Position numbers and translations under genes: made by a program. A stretch of DNA of 64,000 nucleotides from Capsicum annuum (lineage: Eukaryota; Streptophyta; Magnoliopsida; Solanales; Solanaceae): positions 148,247,229 to 148,311,228 of the forward strand of contig NC_061114.1 in the NCBI RefSeq assembly GCF_002878395.1. Direction: 5' to 3'. The notes under the pieces are model-generated. The model had not been told where the DNA came from, made no database searches, and saw only the letters and a program-made list of their open reading frames with translations. Shown here in pieces: positions 21,249 through 31,298 of this stretch (positions are counted from its first letter, which is position 1; each line of letters begins with the position of its first letter).

Positions 21249-21947
21249 TTTCTATATTTTAATTTGATGATGATTAGTTGACAACAAGGGACGAGGCCTG
21301 GTTCTTCATGGAAACATACATCTGTCATAATTCTGCACAATTTTGTCTGTTAGTGTAAGGAGAACTGGACCAATTGAAATCCTATCTTAATGATTATCCT
21401 ACAATAAAAATATAAGTTTCAACTTGTTTTTGCAAATTAGTAATTCAAAGAGAAAAATGTCACAAACACAATATTTCTTGTGTTCCAAATTTTTGTGTGT
21501 TGAGAGAGTAAATATTCTTGAGTCAAGTTTTTTTTGTAATTGAATTACTTATCTTATAAGAGTAATACTTTTCTTGTGACTTTAGAGTATCGAGGTAGCG
21601 TTACCTAAGTTGATATTGGTTAAAGTTAATTAAAATTGAGAATACATCTTGACAGAGTTGTCAAAGAGAGTTTGTAATAGAGTTGTTACAAATTATTGGA
21701 GCTTAGAGTTATGTTCCAATGTAGTCTGTAATCATGTGTTTGATTATAGTGGATTCTTGAGTGCTTGTGAGGCCAAGCAATGGTTTTTCCTCCCATGACC
21801 AAAGAGGTTTCCATGCAAAATCACTGTGTTCTTTTCCTTTTTTTCAAAATTTTGTTTCCTTACTGCTTTAGAACTTTATTGTCTATATCTGACTCTAAGG
21901 GACGACCATGTCATTTATAAGGAGGTGCACCCCCCCATGATACATCA
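21249..21947 (+). repeat. 3' LTR of copia element (about 699 bp)
   Basis: Counterpart of 12529-13522, lacking a block of about 250-300 bp after the AAATCACT segment. The two GGGAC...GTCCC palindromes of the 5' copy are both degraded here (about 21288 and 21898). It ends ATACATCA, followed by AGGAC, the near-match to AGGAT on the left. Confidence 0.75.
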
Positions 21948-21955
21948 AGGACTAA
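21948..21955. other. Left 8-bp direct repeat flanking the Athila-type complex
   Basis: AGGACTAA sits exactly between the end of the copia 3' LTR and the TGTGCTAACC start of LTR A. The same eight bases follow the last LTR at 32779-32786. Five bases is usual for Ty3 elements, so the extra three may be chance or a staggered cut of unusual width. Confidence 0.7.
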
Positions 21956-22139
21956 TGTGCTAACCTTCTGTTAGCATATTTAATACTTTTAACTTGAAAT
22001 AATTGTAAGTTCTTAAGTAGCTACTGTTGTTTTTTATCATATTTCATGTGATTTTATAGGAAAGTCAAGATGCCTGGAAATATATGAAAGCTACATCAAG
22101 AAGGATGCATTTTGGTGGAAATAATTGAGTTTTGAAAAC

Positions 22140-22445
22140 TTTACTTGACAACATGTTCTGATAAGCTATCAGATCTCAGATAAGCCGATAGACATATCAT
22201 CACATTGAGGCAGAGAACAAGAAAATGGAGACATGTCAGATGACATGTCTGATAAGATATCAGATTCTAATAAGCCATCAAACAGGTTGTCAAACTGAAA
22301 TGAAACACATGAAAATTGAAGTAGTTCTGACGACTTTTTTTGATAAGTCGTAAGATTCCTGATAAGTCGTCACACATAAGAAGGGCTGACGATATTCTCT
22401 GATAAGCTATCAGCTTTGTGCAAAGCTATCACACATGTCGTCAGC
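22140..22445 (+). repeat. U3 repeat array with TGACG / GATAAG / CGTCA units
   Basis: Four imperfect units begin near 22146, 22241, 22328 and 22387. The clearest opens TGACGAC and contains two GATAAG boxes separated by a short spacer and a GTCGTCA. Equivalent arrays lie at about 27780-28095 in LTR B and 31485-31792 in LTR C. The units hold short inverted repeats (TGACGAC with GTCGTCA). Confidence 0.75.
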
Positions 22446-22496
22446 TAAAGAAGTAAAAGCTGAATTTTGAATTTTGAATTTTTCTTAAAGTACAGA

Positions 22497-22504
22497 TATA
22501 AATA
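22497..22504 (+). promoter_or_regulatory. TATA box in LTR A
   Basis: TATAAATA about 50 bp after the U3 repeat array and upstream of the conserved leader GGTTTCATTC. LTR B keeps the same box at 28148-28155. In LTR C it has decayed to AATAAAAATA (about 31833). Confidence 0.65.
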
Positions 22505-23444
22505 GAGAATTTTAGGGTTTCATTCATTATCTGGAACTTATTCCAAAGGCAAAGTCACCTCTTTTTGGTCCTCTTAACTTATAATTAAATTTTCAACTCT
22601 GTTATTGGGTTATGGGAACTTCTTCTTGAATTTGGAAGAGAACTAACATTAAACTTAATCTTTTCTAAGTTTAATTTCTTTGAATGATGAATTAAATTTT
22701 TTCTAGCTCTTTATATATCATGTTGAACTAAAACCCACAACTGGGGTTGTAGGATATATGAATATTCTTCCATGGATTTAATTGTTTGTTAGGGTCTGAG
22801 TGATTGTGGGGACATCTTGATAATTCCTTTGTAGTGATAGTTATCTATTGGTTACAAATAATAGATCTCGCCTTATGTTGATTTGCTTGAACTGAGAAAT
22901 AAACTAAAAGTAGTGAATTATCAACGAGGATTTGGGAAGTTTAAGTTCTCATCTAATGATTAATGTTGTAACAAGATTGATTAACTTAAGATAAAATCAG
23001 TATGAAGAGAATGTTTTCCTATGTTCGAGAGAATTGGGGAGTTCAACATCTAGGTAGGTTTAGAAACACTTAGATGAACTGTCGAAACTGATAATTTGGT
23101 ATTTCCCACAAGTCATGAGAATCTAGTACTACAACTATTATTCAATGAGGGGTTAGTAATCATAGTGATCACAACCCTAGTTTCTGTCTATCATTAATTT
23201 GAACCATTGAAATTTTATCTTTGAGTTCTGAAGCAAGTCAAAACTTTTATCAACTATTAAAAACCCCATATTTTATCTTTTCGTATCATTTGTTTGAAGT
23301 TAACTTGCAGCTAGAGGTTCAAATTAGTTTAATCGCCACTCGCATTATTCCTCATGGATTCGACCCAACTCTAAAGTTGGGTAATTATATTGACGATGAT
23401 CGTCTTGCACTAAATTGACATGTAAGTTGAGCGTTATCAAATTT

Positions 23445-23463
23445 TGGAATCATTGCTGGGGAA
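23445..23463 (+). other. Primer-binding site after LTR A (TGGCGCC type, degraded)
   Basis: TGGAATCATTGCTGGGGA lies five bases after the LTR end and resembles the TGGCGCCGTTGCCGGGGA consensus used by Athila/Tat-type elements, thought to be primed by tRNA-Asp. The GCGCC core is changed to GAATC. The LTR B copy at 29085 keeps GGCGCC. Confidence 0.7.
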
Positions 23464-23559
23464 TACAGTTTCAAATTGAGTATATCTGTGATAATTGACT
23501 CATAGTAAGTTTCCTAGTTTTACTTTTATTTTTTGTTTTTTATCTTTGTAGGGTAGTTA

Positions 23560-24321
23560 GTGTGTATGACAAGTACACAAATTTTAGGTGAACCATTATT
23601 ACCAGTAAATCTGGAACCTCAGTTGATCGGTAGAATAGTAGACCCACAAAAAGCAGAAAGACTAGCCGCCTTGGCTAGGGCTCAGTTAAATCAACACAAT
23701 GTAGATAACCCAGGTCGGGTACCAAATATAAATGTAGAGGACTGGAGAGGTGATGATTTAATTGGCCTGGCTAATAGGAGGCATGCAGCGGGATTAGTTA
23801 CACTTGTAAATCAAAATCAACCATTCAGCGGAAGACTAGACCACCAAGCTGTGCAGTTTGATATTGACAATGATGAGGATGATTTTGATGGACCTGGAGA
23901 AATGGGGGCAATCATTCTACCACCATTAGCTCCTGGGGTGAAATTTAACATCACCAGTACTATGATCCAGCTACTGAATTTGAATGGACTCTTTGGTAGA
24001 TTACCTAGTGATGATCTAAATCCATATTTGGTAAATTTTATCAATATTTGTAAGTCATTTGATTATCCTGGTGTGGGTCAAAATGCTATTCATTTGAGAT
24101 TGTTCCCACTATCTCTAGCTAGAAAGGCAACTATGTGGTTAAATAAGCTGACTCCTGATTTTATAACAAACTGCAGGCAATTGAAAGGAGCTTTCCTAGA
24201 AAGGTTCTTTCTTCCCTCCATAATGTTACAATTGAGAGATGAGATCAACAACTTTAGTCAATTGGCTAATGAAGCTTTGCATGACACTTGGGCGAGGTTT
24301 AAAAAGAAGTTGACTCAATGA
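23560..24321 (+). pseudogene. Athila/Tat-type gag, longest intact stretch
   Basis: A 253-codon open stretch, the longest in the window. The N-terminal half is low-complexity, with an Asp/Glu-rich segment near residues 103-113. The capsid-like core follows (about residues 125-250), with Leu-Arg-Leu-Phe-Pro-Leu-Ser-Leu, Ala-Thr-Met-Trp-Leu, Phe-Leu-Glu-Arg-Phe-Phe and Trp-Ala-Arg-Phe-Lys, matching the retrotransposon Gag core. It ends at a TGA, after which the same frame continues as gag to about 25400 with further stops. Start choice: first Met after the primer site. Confidence 0.85.
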
Positions 24322-25419
24322 CTAAACCTTAAGAGGATTGATGAATATTTGATGGAAACATTCTACAGAGCTTTGAACTCACTTACAAAACCAATAGTGG
24401 ATAATGCTGTAGGAGGTGCTTTTATGGAGCTCACCTTTAATGAGGTTACGAATAAGTAGATCTTGGCATACCAGAGATTCTGTTGTAGCAAGAAATACTA
24501 GATCTAGTGTAATATAAGTAGAGTAGTATAGGAGAAAAGAGAGGCGTGACCAGGATATGGCTTATGTAAAAACCTAAATGGATCTGCTCATGAAACATTT
24601 GCTATCATTTAATATAGAAAAATTAAAAGTTGTGGGGTCCTACTGTAAGGAGTTAAACACCGAGGAAGAGGCTAACTAATTTCATAACTAGAGGGATTCC
24701 AGATCGGTGGTCAAGAAAACCAAGGTTGGAACCATCAAGGAGATTGGAAGAATAAAAGTGATAAAAGTGGACAGTATGTACCTCCTGGAAGCCGTGATAA
24801 TGCTGCCACCAGTTCAAGAAATATGTCCATGGTGGACATGACAGAGAAACTATTAAAGGGAGTTGAGGTGACCAATTCTGTGGTGACAACTATGAAGAGT
24901 GACATATCTTCCATGAGTCAACTAGTAAATTCACACTCAACTGCTATTAAAGAACTGGAGCAGCAGATGAGCTAGTTATCCACAGTATTCAACCAAAGAC
25001 AGAATGGGACTCTACCAAGTGATACAGTTCAGAATCCAAAAACTGATGGATCATGTATGGCTATTACAATTAGGAGCGGTAAAATGTTTTATAGTCCAAG
25101 ATTAGGGACATCCTCTCATACTGATGTGGTAGAAATAGATTGGGAGATTATTGATGAATCTTTAATAGTGCCTTTGGAGTTGGGAAGTTAGAAAAAGAAG
25201 AGTGCGGAAGTGGAATAACCACCTAGGCCGAACCATTTTAGTGATGTGGAGGAAGGCATAAGCAAGAACATAAAAGTTGGCCCAGCTGAAATCCCAAGCC
25301 AACCACCCCCATTCCCATAACATTTAAAGAGAAAATAAAATGAATACAAGTTTAACAAATTCATGGCTATGTTAAAGCAATTGACAGTGAATGTGCCTTT
25401 AGTTAAAGCAGTTAAGTAA
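24322..25419 (+). pseudogene. Athila/Tat-type gag, C-terminal part
   Basis: Continuation of the Gag frame with scattered stops and frame changes. Recognisable pieces are Met-Glu-Thr-Phe-Tyr-Arg-Ala-Leu-Asn near 24352, a coiled-coil-like Ile-Lys-Glu-Leu-Glu-Gln-Gln segment near 24945-24970, and Ala-Ile-Thr-Ile-Arg-Ser-Gly-Lys near 25060-25085, the typical Thr-Arg-Ser-Gly-Lys tract before protease. No zinc knuckle is visible. Confidence 0.7.
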
Positions 25420-25944
25420 ATGCCAAGATATGCTAAATTTATGAATGATCTTGTGAAGAAGAAAAGAACAGTGAGCTATAAATTGGTATATGGTCTCCAT
25501 CATTGTAGTGCTATTTCTCCAAGGTCCTTAGTGCAGAAGAAGGTAGATCCAGGAGCATTGACTATTCTTTATACGATTGGATCTTTGGAATTTTTTAAGG
25601 CCCTATGTGATTTGGGAGCAATCATTAAACTGATACCGCCAGCAGTTTATAAAATGTTGGGTTTAGGAGACCCCATACCCATCAACATGGAACAAGTTAT
25701 GATGGGCAGGTCTGTGAAAAGACCGATTGGTATGCTACATGATGTACTTGTAAAAGTTGTCAATTTTATATTTTCTGCTGCCTTTGTGATCCTTTATTGT
25801 GAAGTAGACTTCAAAATGCCCATAATTTTAGGCAGACCATTCTTAGCAACTAGGAGAGTGTTAGTTAACATGGAGTTAAATAAGTTAAAGTTTAGGCTCA
25901 ACGGGAAAGAAATTAGTTTTGAAGTGCATCAATCCATGAATTAG
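25420..25944 (+). pseudogene. Athila/Tat-type aspartic protease
   Basis: A 174-codon stretch with the retropepsin core: Ala-Leu-Cys-Asp-Leu-Gly-Ala-Ile (about 25605), Leu-Ile-Pro-Pro-Ala-Val-Tyr, Ser-Val-Lys-Arg-Pro-Ile-Gly, and the C-terminal Ile-Ile-Leu-Gly-Arg-Pro-Phe-Leu-Ala block (about 25820-25850). The active Asp and Gly are intact, but no full gag-protease frame remains. In autonomous relatives RT should follow within a few hundred bases. Here only about 100 bp separate protease from the 3' noncoding tract. Confidence 0.85.
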
Positions 25945-27595
25945 CAAAAAAAATGAGTGTTTTCTCAATCGTTAACGTATTTTATGAAGATGGAAAAGAT
26001 GCACCGTCTAGGGATAAAGAAGTTTCAAGGTATATTGATGAATTCTGAATTGTCAAGATAACCTAGTCATGTCGTGACATTAAATCAGGCACTGCTTGGG
26101 AGGCAACCTAAGGCATTTGGTTGCTTGTATTTGTATTATGTGATTGACATCAAATCTTTGCACCTATGATGCCACAGGTATAATTCTAACTCTCTTGTTT
26201 TAGTTTGATGCATTAGGCACAATGCAAGATTTTAAGTTGAGGGTGAGACTGCTTATGGGTGTTATGTCCTCTAGGGGTTTTTATTGTCATGCCTCTTTTA
26301 CCCAGAGTCTTGTTCCTAGTAGATCTTGAATATTTAGGCATACTGCATTTTTTTTATGATATGTTGTGGTTAATTGGTAGAAAAATAAGTATCTAGGGCA
26401 GTTGACATAAATACCTCTCTAATTGTCTAATTTGTAACTATGTGATGTGCATCTATATGTGACTACTGTGAATCTTCTTATGCCATTAGTATTAGGGATA
26501 TGATAACCATTGTTAACAATTGCATGAACCGGATATGTAGTAGCTTATGATGTATCTTTGTGCCATGTGTTGTGGATACTACCTAGTTCCCATTTTATGT
26601 TAAATCCAGAACTTGCTTGGTTATTCTTGCCTTGGTTGCAGGAGAGTGGTTAGGAAAGGATTATAGGTAATTTTTTATATAAGTCAACTTTTAGCCTAAA
26701 TGACCTTCCATGTTTGAATAATATCCCTCGATCTTGATTTTGAGCTTGAATGCCAATATATATATATTTTTTGTTATACCTATTACTTTCCCACTTGTAT
26801 CACAATAAACCTGTTTTGGCCCTGGTCCTCCTTGGGCATTATGCACTTTGACTTACCCAAATCTCCTAAGTTGAGGGTGGCTATCATAGGGGTTCATGAT
26901 GTAAAGTTTTTATAAAGAAGGGTAAGAAAAGAATAAGAAAAGAAAAATTATGAAAAATAGAAAATTAAATACTAATGGACCGTATCCAGCCTAAATTTGA
27001 TTCTATAACGAAAGGGAGAAATAAGTTAAAGGTTGATAAGTGAGACCACCAAAAAAAATAGTGTAGTACCAAGGAGGGTTAGTGACTTTATATATCCTTG
27101 TGTATCATACCAACCCCAAGCCTACATTACAAGCTAAAGAAAAATCCTATAGTAATCCTAGTTTAACTGTCTGAAAGCCTCGGTGATGAAAATAATGGCA
27201 AGCTTATGGTATTTGGCATACATTGTCTAGAACTTCTTTCTGATATGTGTGTCTCTTGACCGTCCCTACATTTACATGCTTGATTTCATATATGAGTGAA
27301 GAGGGACTTCTTTGTTGTAAGGTCACATCGGTTGCATTTCTTGCTGCTTGCTTGTTTGGGTAGTGTAACTTGTATGTATGAATGGTTATTATTGCTAATT
27401 TAATGCCATATCTTGATTCCTTTGTGTAACATTGTTGATCTTCATTGATATACACAGTTGGGCTTAAAGGTGATTGAAATTTTAGAAGGTGATGTGTTTT
27501 GAGCAAAAATTGATAATCAACTGTCTTAGGTATCTTATGTTTCTCTCGGTTAAGCATCACAGTATGGTGTTATGTTGTTGCCTAAGGACAAGCAA
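25945..27595 (+). other. 3' noncoding tract of internal region 1
   Basis: After a short conserved acidic frame (to about 26050) the sequence carries CGTGACATTAAATCAGGC and TGCTTGGGAGGCAACCTAAG, tracts typical of the region before the 3' LTR of Athila/Tat-type elements. It is collinear with 29650-31298, including a TA-rich spot at about 26756 and TCCTCCTTGGG. The polypurine tract seen before LTR C is missing: the segment between GGACAAGC and the LTR has been lost. I see no gene. Confidence 0.7.
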
Positions 27596-29079
27596 TGCTA
27601 GCCTTCTGTTAGCACATTTAAGACTTTTAACTTGAAATAATTGAAAGTTCTTAAGTAGCTACTATTGTTTTTTATCATATTTCATGTAATTTTTTAGGTA
27701 AGTGAGGATGCATGGAAATAAATGAAAGCTACGTGAAGAAGGTTGCTATTTTGTGAAAATAATTGAGTTTTGAAAACTTCACCGGATGATATGGTCTAAT
27801 AAGTTATCAGATCTCTCATAAGTCGTCATACATGTCATCACATTGAGGTAGAGAACAAGAAAATTGAGACATGTATAATGACAAGTTTGATAACTTATCG
27901 AATATTTGATAAGCCATCAGACGTGTCGTCACACTAAAGCAGAATACAAGAAAATTAAAGTAGTTCTGATGACATTTTCTGATAAGTCATCAGATTCGTG
28001 ATAAGCCATCACATTTGGTGTCACACTGAAGAAGGTCAGACGATATTTTCTAATAAGCTATTAGCTTTGTGATAAGTTATAAAACATGTTGTCATCTAAA
28101 GGATAACAAGCTAAATTTTTAATTTCAATTTTTTCTTAAAGTACGGATATAAATAGTGGCTTTTAGGGGTTTATTCGATATCTGGAACTTATTCCAAAGA
28201 CAAAGTCACCTCTTTTTGGGCCTCTTAACTGAGAATTCAATTTTCAAATCTGTGATTGGGCAGTGGGAACTTCTACTTGAATTTGGAAGAGAACGAACCT
28301 CAAACTTCATCTTTTGTAAGTTTAATTTCTTTGAATGTTGAATACAATTATTGTTATATCTTTCTATGTTATGTGGAACTAAAACCCACAATTGGGTTAT
28401 GGGATCTATGATTATTTCTCCATGGATTTAATATTTTCTTAGGGCTTGAGTGATTGTGGGGATATCTTGATAATTTCTTTGTAATGATACTTATCTATTG
28501 GTTACAAACAATAGATCCTGCCTTATATTGATTTGCTTGGACTGAGAAATAAACTAAAGTTAGCGAATTATCAACGAGGATTTGAGAAGGTTAAGTTCTC
28601 ATCTAATGATTAATGCTGAAACAAGATTGATCACCTCAAGAAAAAATTAGTATGAATAGAATATTTTCTTAAGTTTGAGAGAATTAGGGATTTCAACATC
28701 TTGGTAGGTTGATAAAAAATTAGATGGACTGTTGAAACTGATAATTTGGTATTTTCCATATGTCATGAGAATCCAATACTACAACTATCATTCAATGATG
28801 GATTAATAATAATAGTGATCACAACCCTAGTTTCTCTCTATTATTGATTTGAACCATTAAAATTTTAGCTTTGAGCTATGAAGTAAGTCAAAACTTTAAT
28901 TATTGTTTGATTGATAAAACCCCCAATTAAAGGAAACCATTATCTATCAGTCATTTTAATCACAAATCTACTTGTGTGACACCTTATTCTTTGTGGGATT
29001 CGACCCCAACCTAGTTGGGTTATATACTTAACAACGACTGCTTGCTCTATCGTAAGAGAGGTGTAATTTGGGCGTATCA
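27596..29079 (+). repeat. LTR B, with a divergent U5
   Basis: Homologous to LTRs A and C for its first roughly 1300 bp, with a U3 array and TATA box (28148-28155). From about 28900 its end differs: it has a GGATTCGACCCCAACC segment and ends GGGCGTATCA, whereas A and C share another U5 (CTCTAAAGTTGGG...GCGTTATCA). Its left end lacks the first bases (TGCTAG rather than TGTGCTAG) and the usual purine tract. Confidence 0.8.
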
Positions 29080-29084
29080 AATTT

Positions 29085-29102
29085 TGGCGCCATTGTCAAG
29101 GA
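29085..29102 (+). other. Primer-binding site after LTR B (TGGCGCC)
   Basis: TGGCGCCATTGTCAAGG directly follows the LTR. It keeps the GGCGCC core better than the site after LTR A and supports the Athila/Tat-type assignment. Confidence 0.75.
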
Positions 29103-29285
29103 TTTTAAGTTGAGGGTGAGATTGTTTGTGGGTGTTGATGTCCTCTTGGGGTTTTTGTTGACGTGCCTCTTTTACTCGGAGTCTTGTTCCTAGTTGAGCC
29201 AATATGTTTAAGCGTACTGTGTTTTGTTTTGTGATGTGTTGTGGTTAATTGGGAGAAAAATAAGTATCTGGGGCAGTTGACATAT
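29100..29285 (+). other. Misplaced 3' noncoding segment beside the primer site
   Basis: Instead of gag, the primer site is followed by AAGTTGAGGGTGAGA..., a tract that otherwise occurs only in the 3' noncoding region (26231 and 29905), continuing to the GGGGCAGTTGACATA segment (26396, 30064). It then jumps into protease. Gag and the protease active site are absent. The left junction falls in AGGATTTTAAG, similar to AAGATTTTAAG at the donor site. Confidence 0.75.
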
Positions 29286-29660
29286 TATTTTTTAATTAAT
29301 GTGATGCCGCTAGTTGTTTATAAAAAGTTGGGTTTGGGATACCCCACACCCAGCAACATGAGACTAGATATGGTGGACAGGTCTGTTAAAAGGCTGATCG
29401 GTATGCTATATGATGTACTTGTAAAAGTTATCGATTTCATATTTGCTGCTAACTTTGCGATCCTTAATTGCGAAGTGTACTTCAAAGTGCCCATAATTTT
29501 GGGCACACCATTCTTAGCAACTGAGCGAGTGTTAGTTGACATTAAGCTAAATAAGTTAAAGTTTAGGGTCAACAGGAAAGAAGTTACTTTTGAAGTGCAT
29601 CAATACATGAAACAACAAAAGAAGATAAGTGTCTTCTCGATCCTCGATGTATTCTATTAA
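29286..29660 (+). pseudogene. Truncated Athila/Tat-type protease (internal region 2)
   Basis: Begins at Ile-Asn-Val-Met-Pro-Leu-Val-Val-Tyr-Lys, a few codons after where the Asp-Leu-Gly-Ala active site should be, so the enzyme is lost by truncation. It retains Ser-Val-Lys-Arg-Leu-Ile-Gly and Ile-Ile-Leu-Gly-Thr-Pro-Phe-Leu-Ala. It ends at 29660 with the same short acidic frame as internal region 1. Confidence 0.85.
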
Positions 29661-31298
29661 GATACGAAATATTCCCCAGCTAGGGATGAAGCACTTTTAA
29701 GGTATCTTAATGAATTTTGAATTGTCAAGTTAACCTTGTCGTGCCACGACGTTAAATCTGGTGCTGCTTGGGAGGCAAAAGAAAGAACTTTTTTGTTTGT
29801 ATTTGTATTATGTGATTGACATCAGATCTTACCTATGGTGCCATAGTTATGTTTCAAACTCTATTATTTTATTTTGATGCATTGGGGATAATGCATGATT
29901 TTATGTTAGGGGTGAGACTGCTAGTGGGTATTTATGTCCTCTTGCGGCTTTTGTAGCCGTGCCTCTTTTCCCCAAAGTCGTGTTCCTAGTAGAGCTGGAA
30001 TGTTTAGGCGTACTGTGTTTTGATTTGTGATAGGTTGTGGTTAATTGGGAGAAAAATAAGTGTCTGGGCAGTTGACATATTTTTTTGTTGATTTTCATGA
30101 ATGATAAATACCTCTCCAATTGTGTATTTTGTAACTGTATGATGTGTATATATATACGACTACTTTGAATCTTTTTATGGCATTGGTATTAGGAACATGA
30201 TAATCATTGCTAACAATTGCATGAACCAAATAGGTAGTTCTTGTGAAGTACCTTTGTGTCATGTGTTGTGAGATACTACCTAGTTCCCGTATTTTGTTAA
30301 AATCCAAAATTGTCCAGGTTGGTCTTGCCTTGGTTGTAGGATAGTGGTTAGGAAAGGATCATAGGCTATTTTTGATATTAGTCCACTTTTAGCCCAAATG
30401 ATCTTCCATGTATGAATAATATTCCTTAATCCTGATTTTGAGCTTGAATGCCTATATATATATATATATATATATTGCTATACTTATCACCTTCTCACTC
30501 GTATCACAATGAACCTGTTTTGGCCCTGGTCCTCCTTGGGAATTATGCACTTTGACGTAGGCAAATTGCCTAAGTTAAGGTTGGCTATCATAGGTGTGTG
30601 TGGTGTAAAATGGGTATGAAAATAGGTAAAAAAAAAAAGAATAACAAAAGAAAAATTGTGAAAAAGAGAAAATGAAAGACTAAAGGACCGCATCCAGCCT
30701 GAATTTGCTTCAGTAAAAAAAGGGAGAATTAAGTTGAAGGTTGATATGTGAGAGCCCAAAAATATTGTAGTGCCAATGAGGCCTAGTCACTTTAAATATC
30801 CTTGCTCATTATACCATCCCAAGCCTACATTACAAGCTAAAGAAAAATCCTATAGTGATCTTAGCTTAACTGTCTGAAAGCCTCGGTGATGAAAATAAGG
30901 GCAAGCTTATGGTAATTCGCATACATTGACTAAAACTTCTTTCTGAGAGTGAGTGTCTCTTGACCGTCCTTGTATTAACGTGTTTGATTCATATATGAGT
31001 GAAGAGGGACTTCTTTGTTGTAAGGACACATCGGTTGCATTGCTAGCTGCTTACTTGTTTGGGTAGTGTAACTTTGCTAAGTTGATGCCATATCTTGATT
31101 CCTTTGTGTCACATTATTGATCTTCATTGATACACACTGTTGGTTTGAAGGTTATTGAAATTTGAGAGGGTAAGGTATTTTGATCAAAAATTGATAATCA
31201 ACTGTCCTAGGAAACCTATGTTTCTCTTGGTTAAGCATCATAGTATGGTGTTATGTAGTTGCTTGAGGAAAAAAATGGTTTTAAGTTGAGGGTGTTGA
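29661..31298 (+). other. 3' noncoding tract of internal region 2
   Basis: Collinear with 25960-27590. It contains the ACGTTAAATCTGGTGCTGCT tract, a (TA)n run at about 30453-30476 and a short poly-A at about 30628. It ends with AAGTTGAGGGTGTTGA, a purine-biased tract that should be the plus-strand primer next to LTR C. No gene is supported. Confidence 0.7.

Larger units (their letters stand above)
12529..21947 (+). mobile_element. Sire/Maximus-type Ty1/copia retrotransposon, near full length
   Basis: A complete-layout but inactive copia element of about 9.4 kb: 5' LTR, gag, coiled-coil tail, protease, integrase, RT, RNase H, a 2-kb extra region with an env-like or transposon-type ORF remnant, purine tract and 3' LTR. 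The domain order (integrase before RT) proves Ty1/copia. The extra region after RNase H, the LTR size near 1 kb and the Gag family point to the Sire/Maximus lineage. Stops and frameshifts occur in every domain. The LTRs have diverged and differ by a block of roughly 250-300 bp. Confidence 0.85.
21956..23439 (+). repeat. LTR A of the Athila-type complex
   Basis: Runs from TGTGCTAACC to GCGTTATCA. U3 carries imperfect repeats (about 22140-22445) built from TGACGAY...GATAAG...CGTCA units, then a TATA box (22497-22504) and a leader. The U5 end contains CTCTAAAGTTGGGTAATTAT, the form shared with LTR C. A primer-binding site follows directly. Confidence 0.85.

Noticed and set aside
27204..27560. 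A 118-codon open frame on the minus strand
   Set aside because: It lies within the Athila-type 3' noncoding tract. The collinear copy at 30880-31240 does not keep it open, so it is not under constraint.
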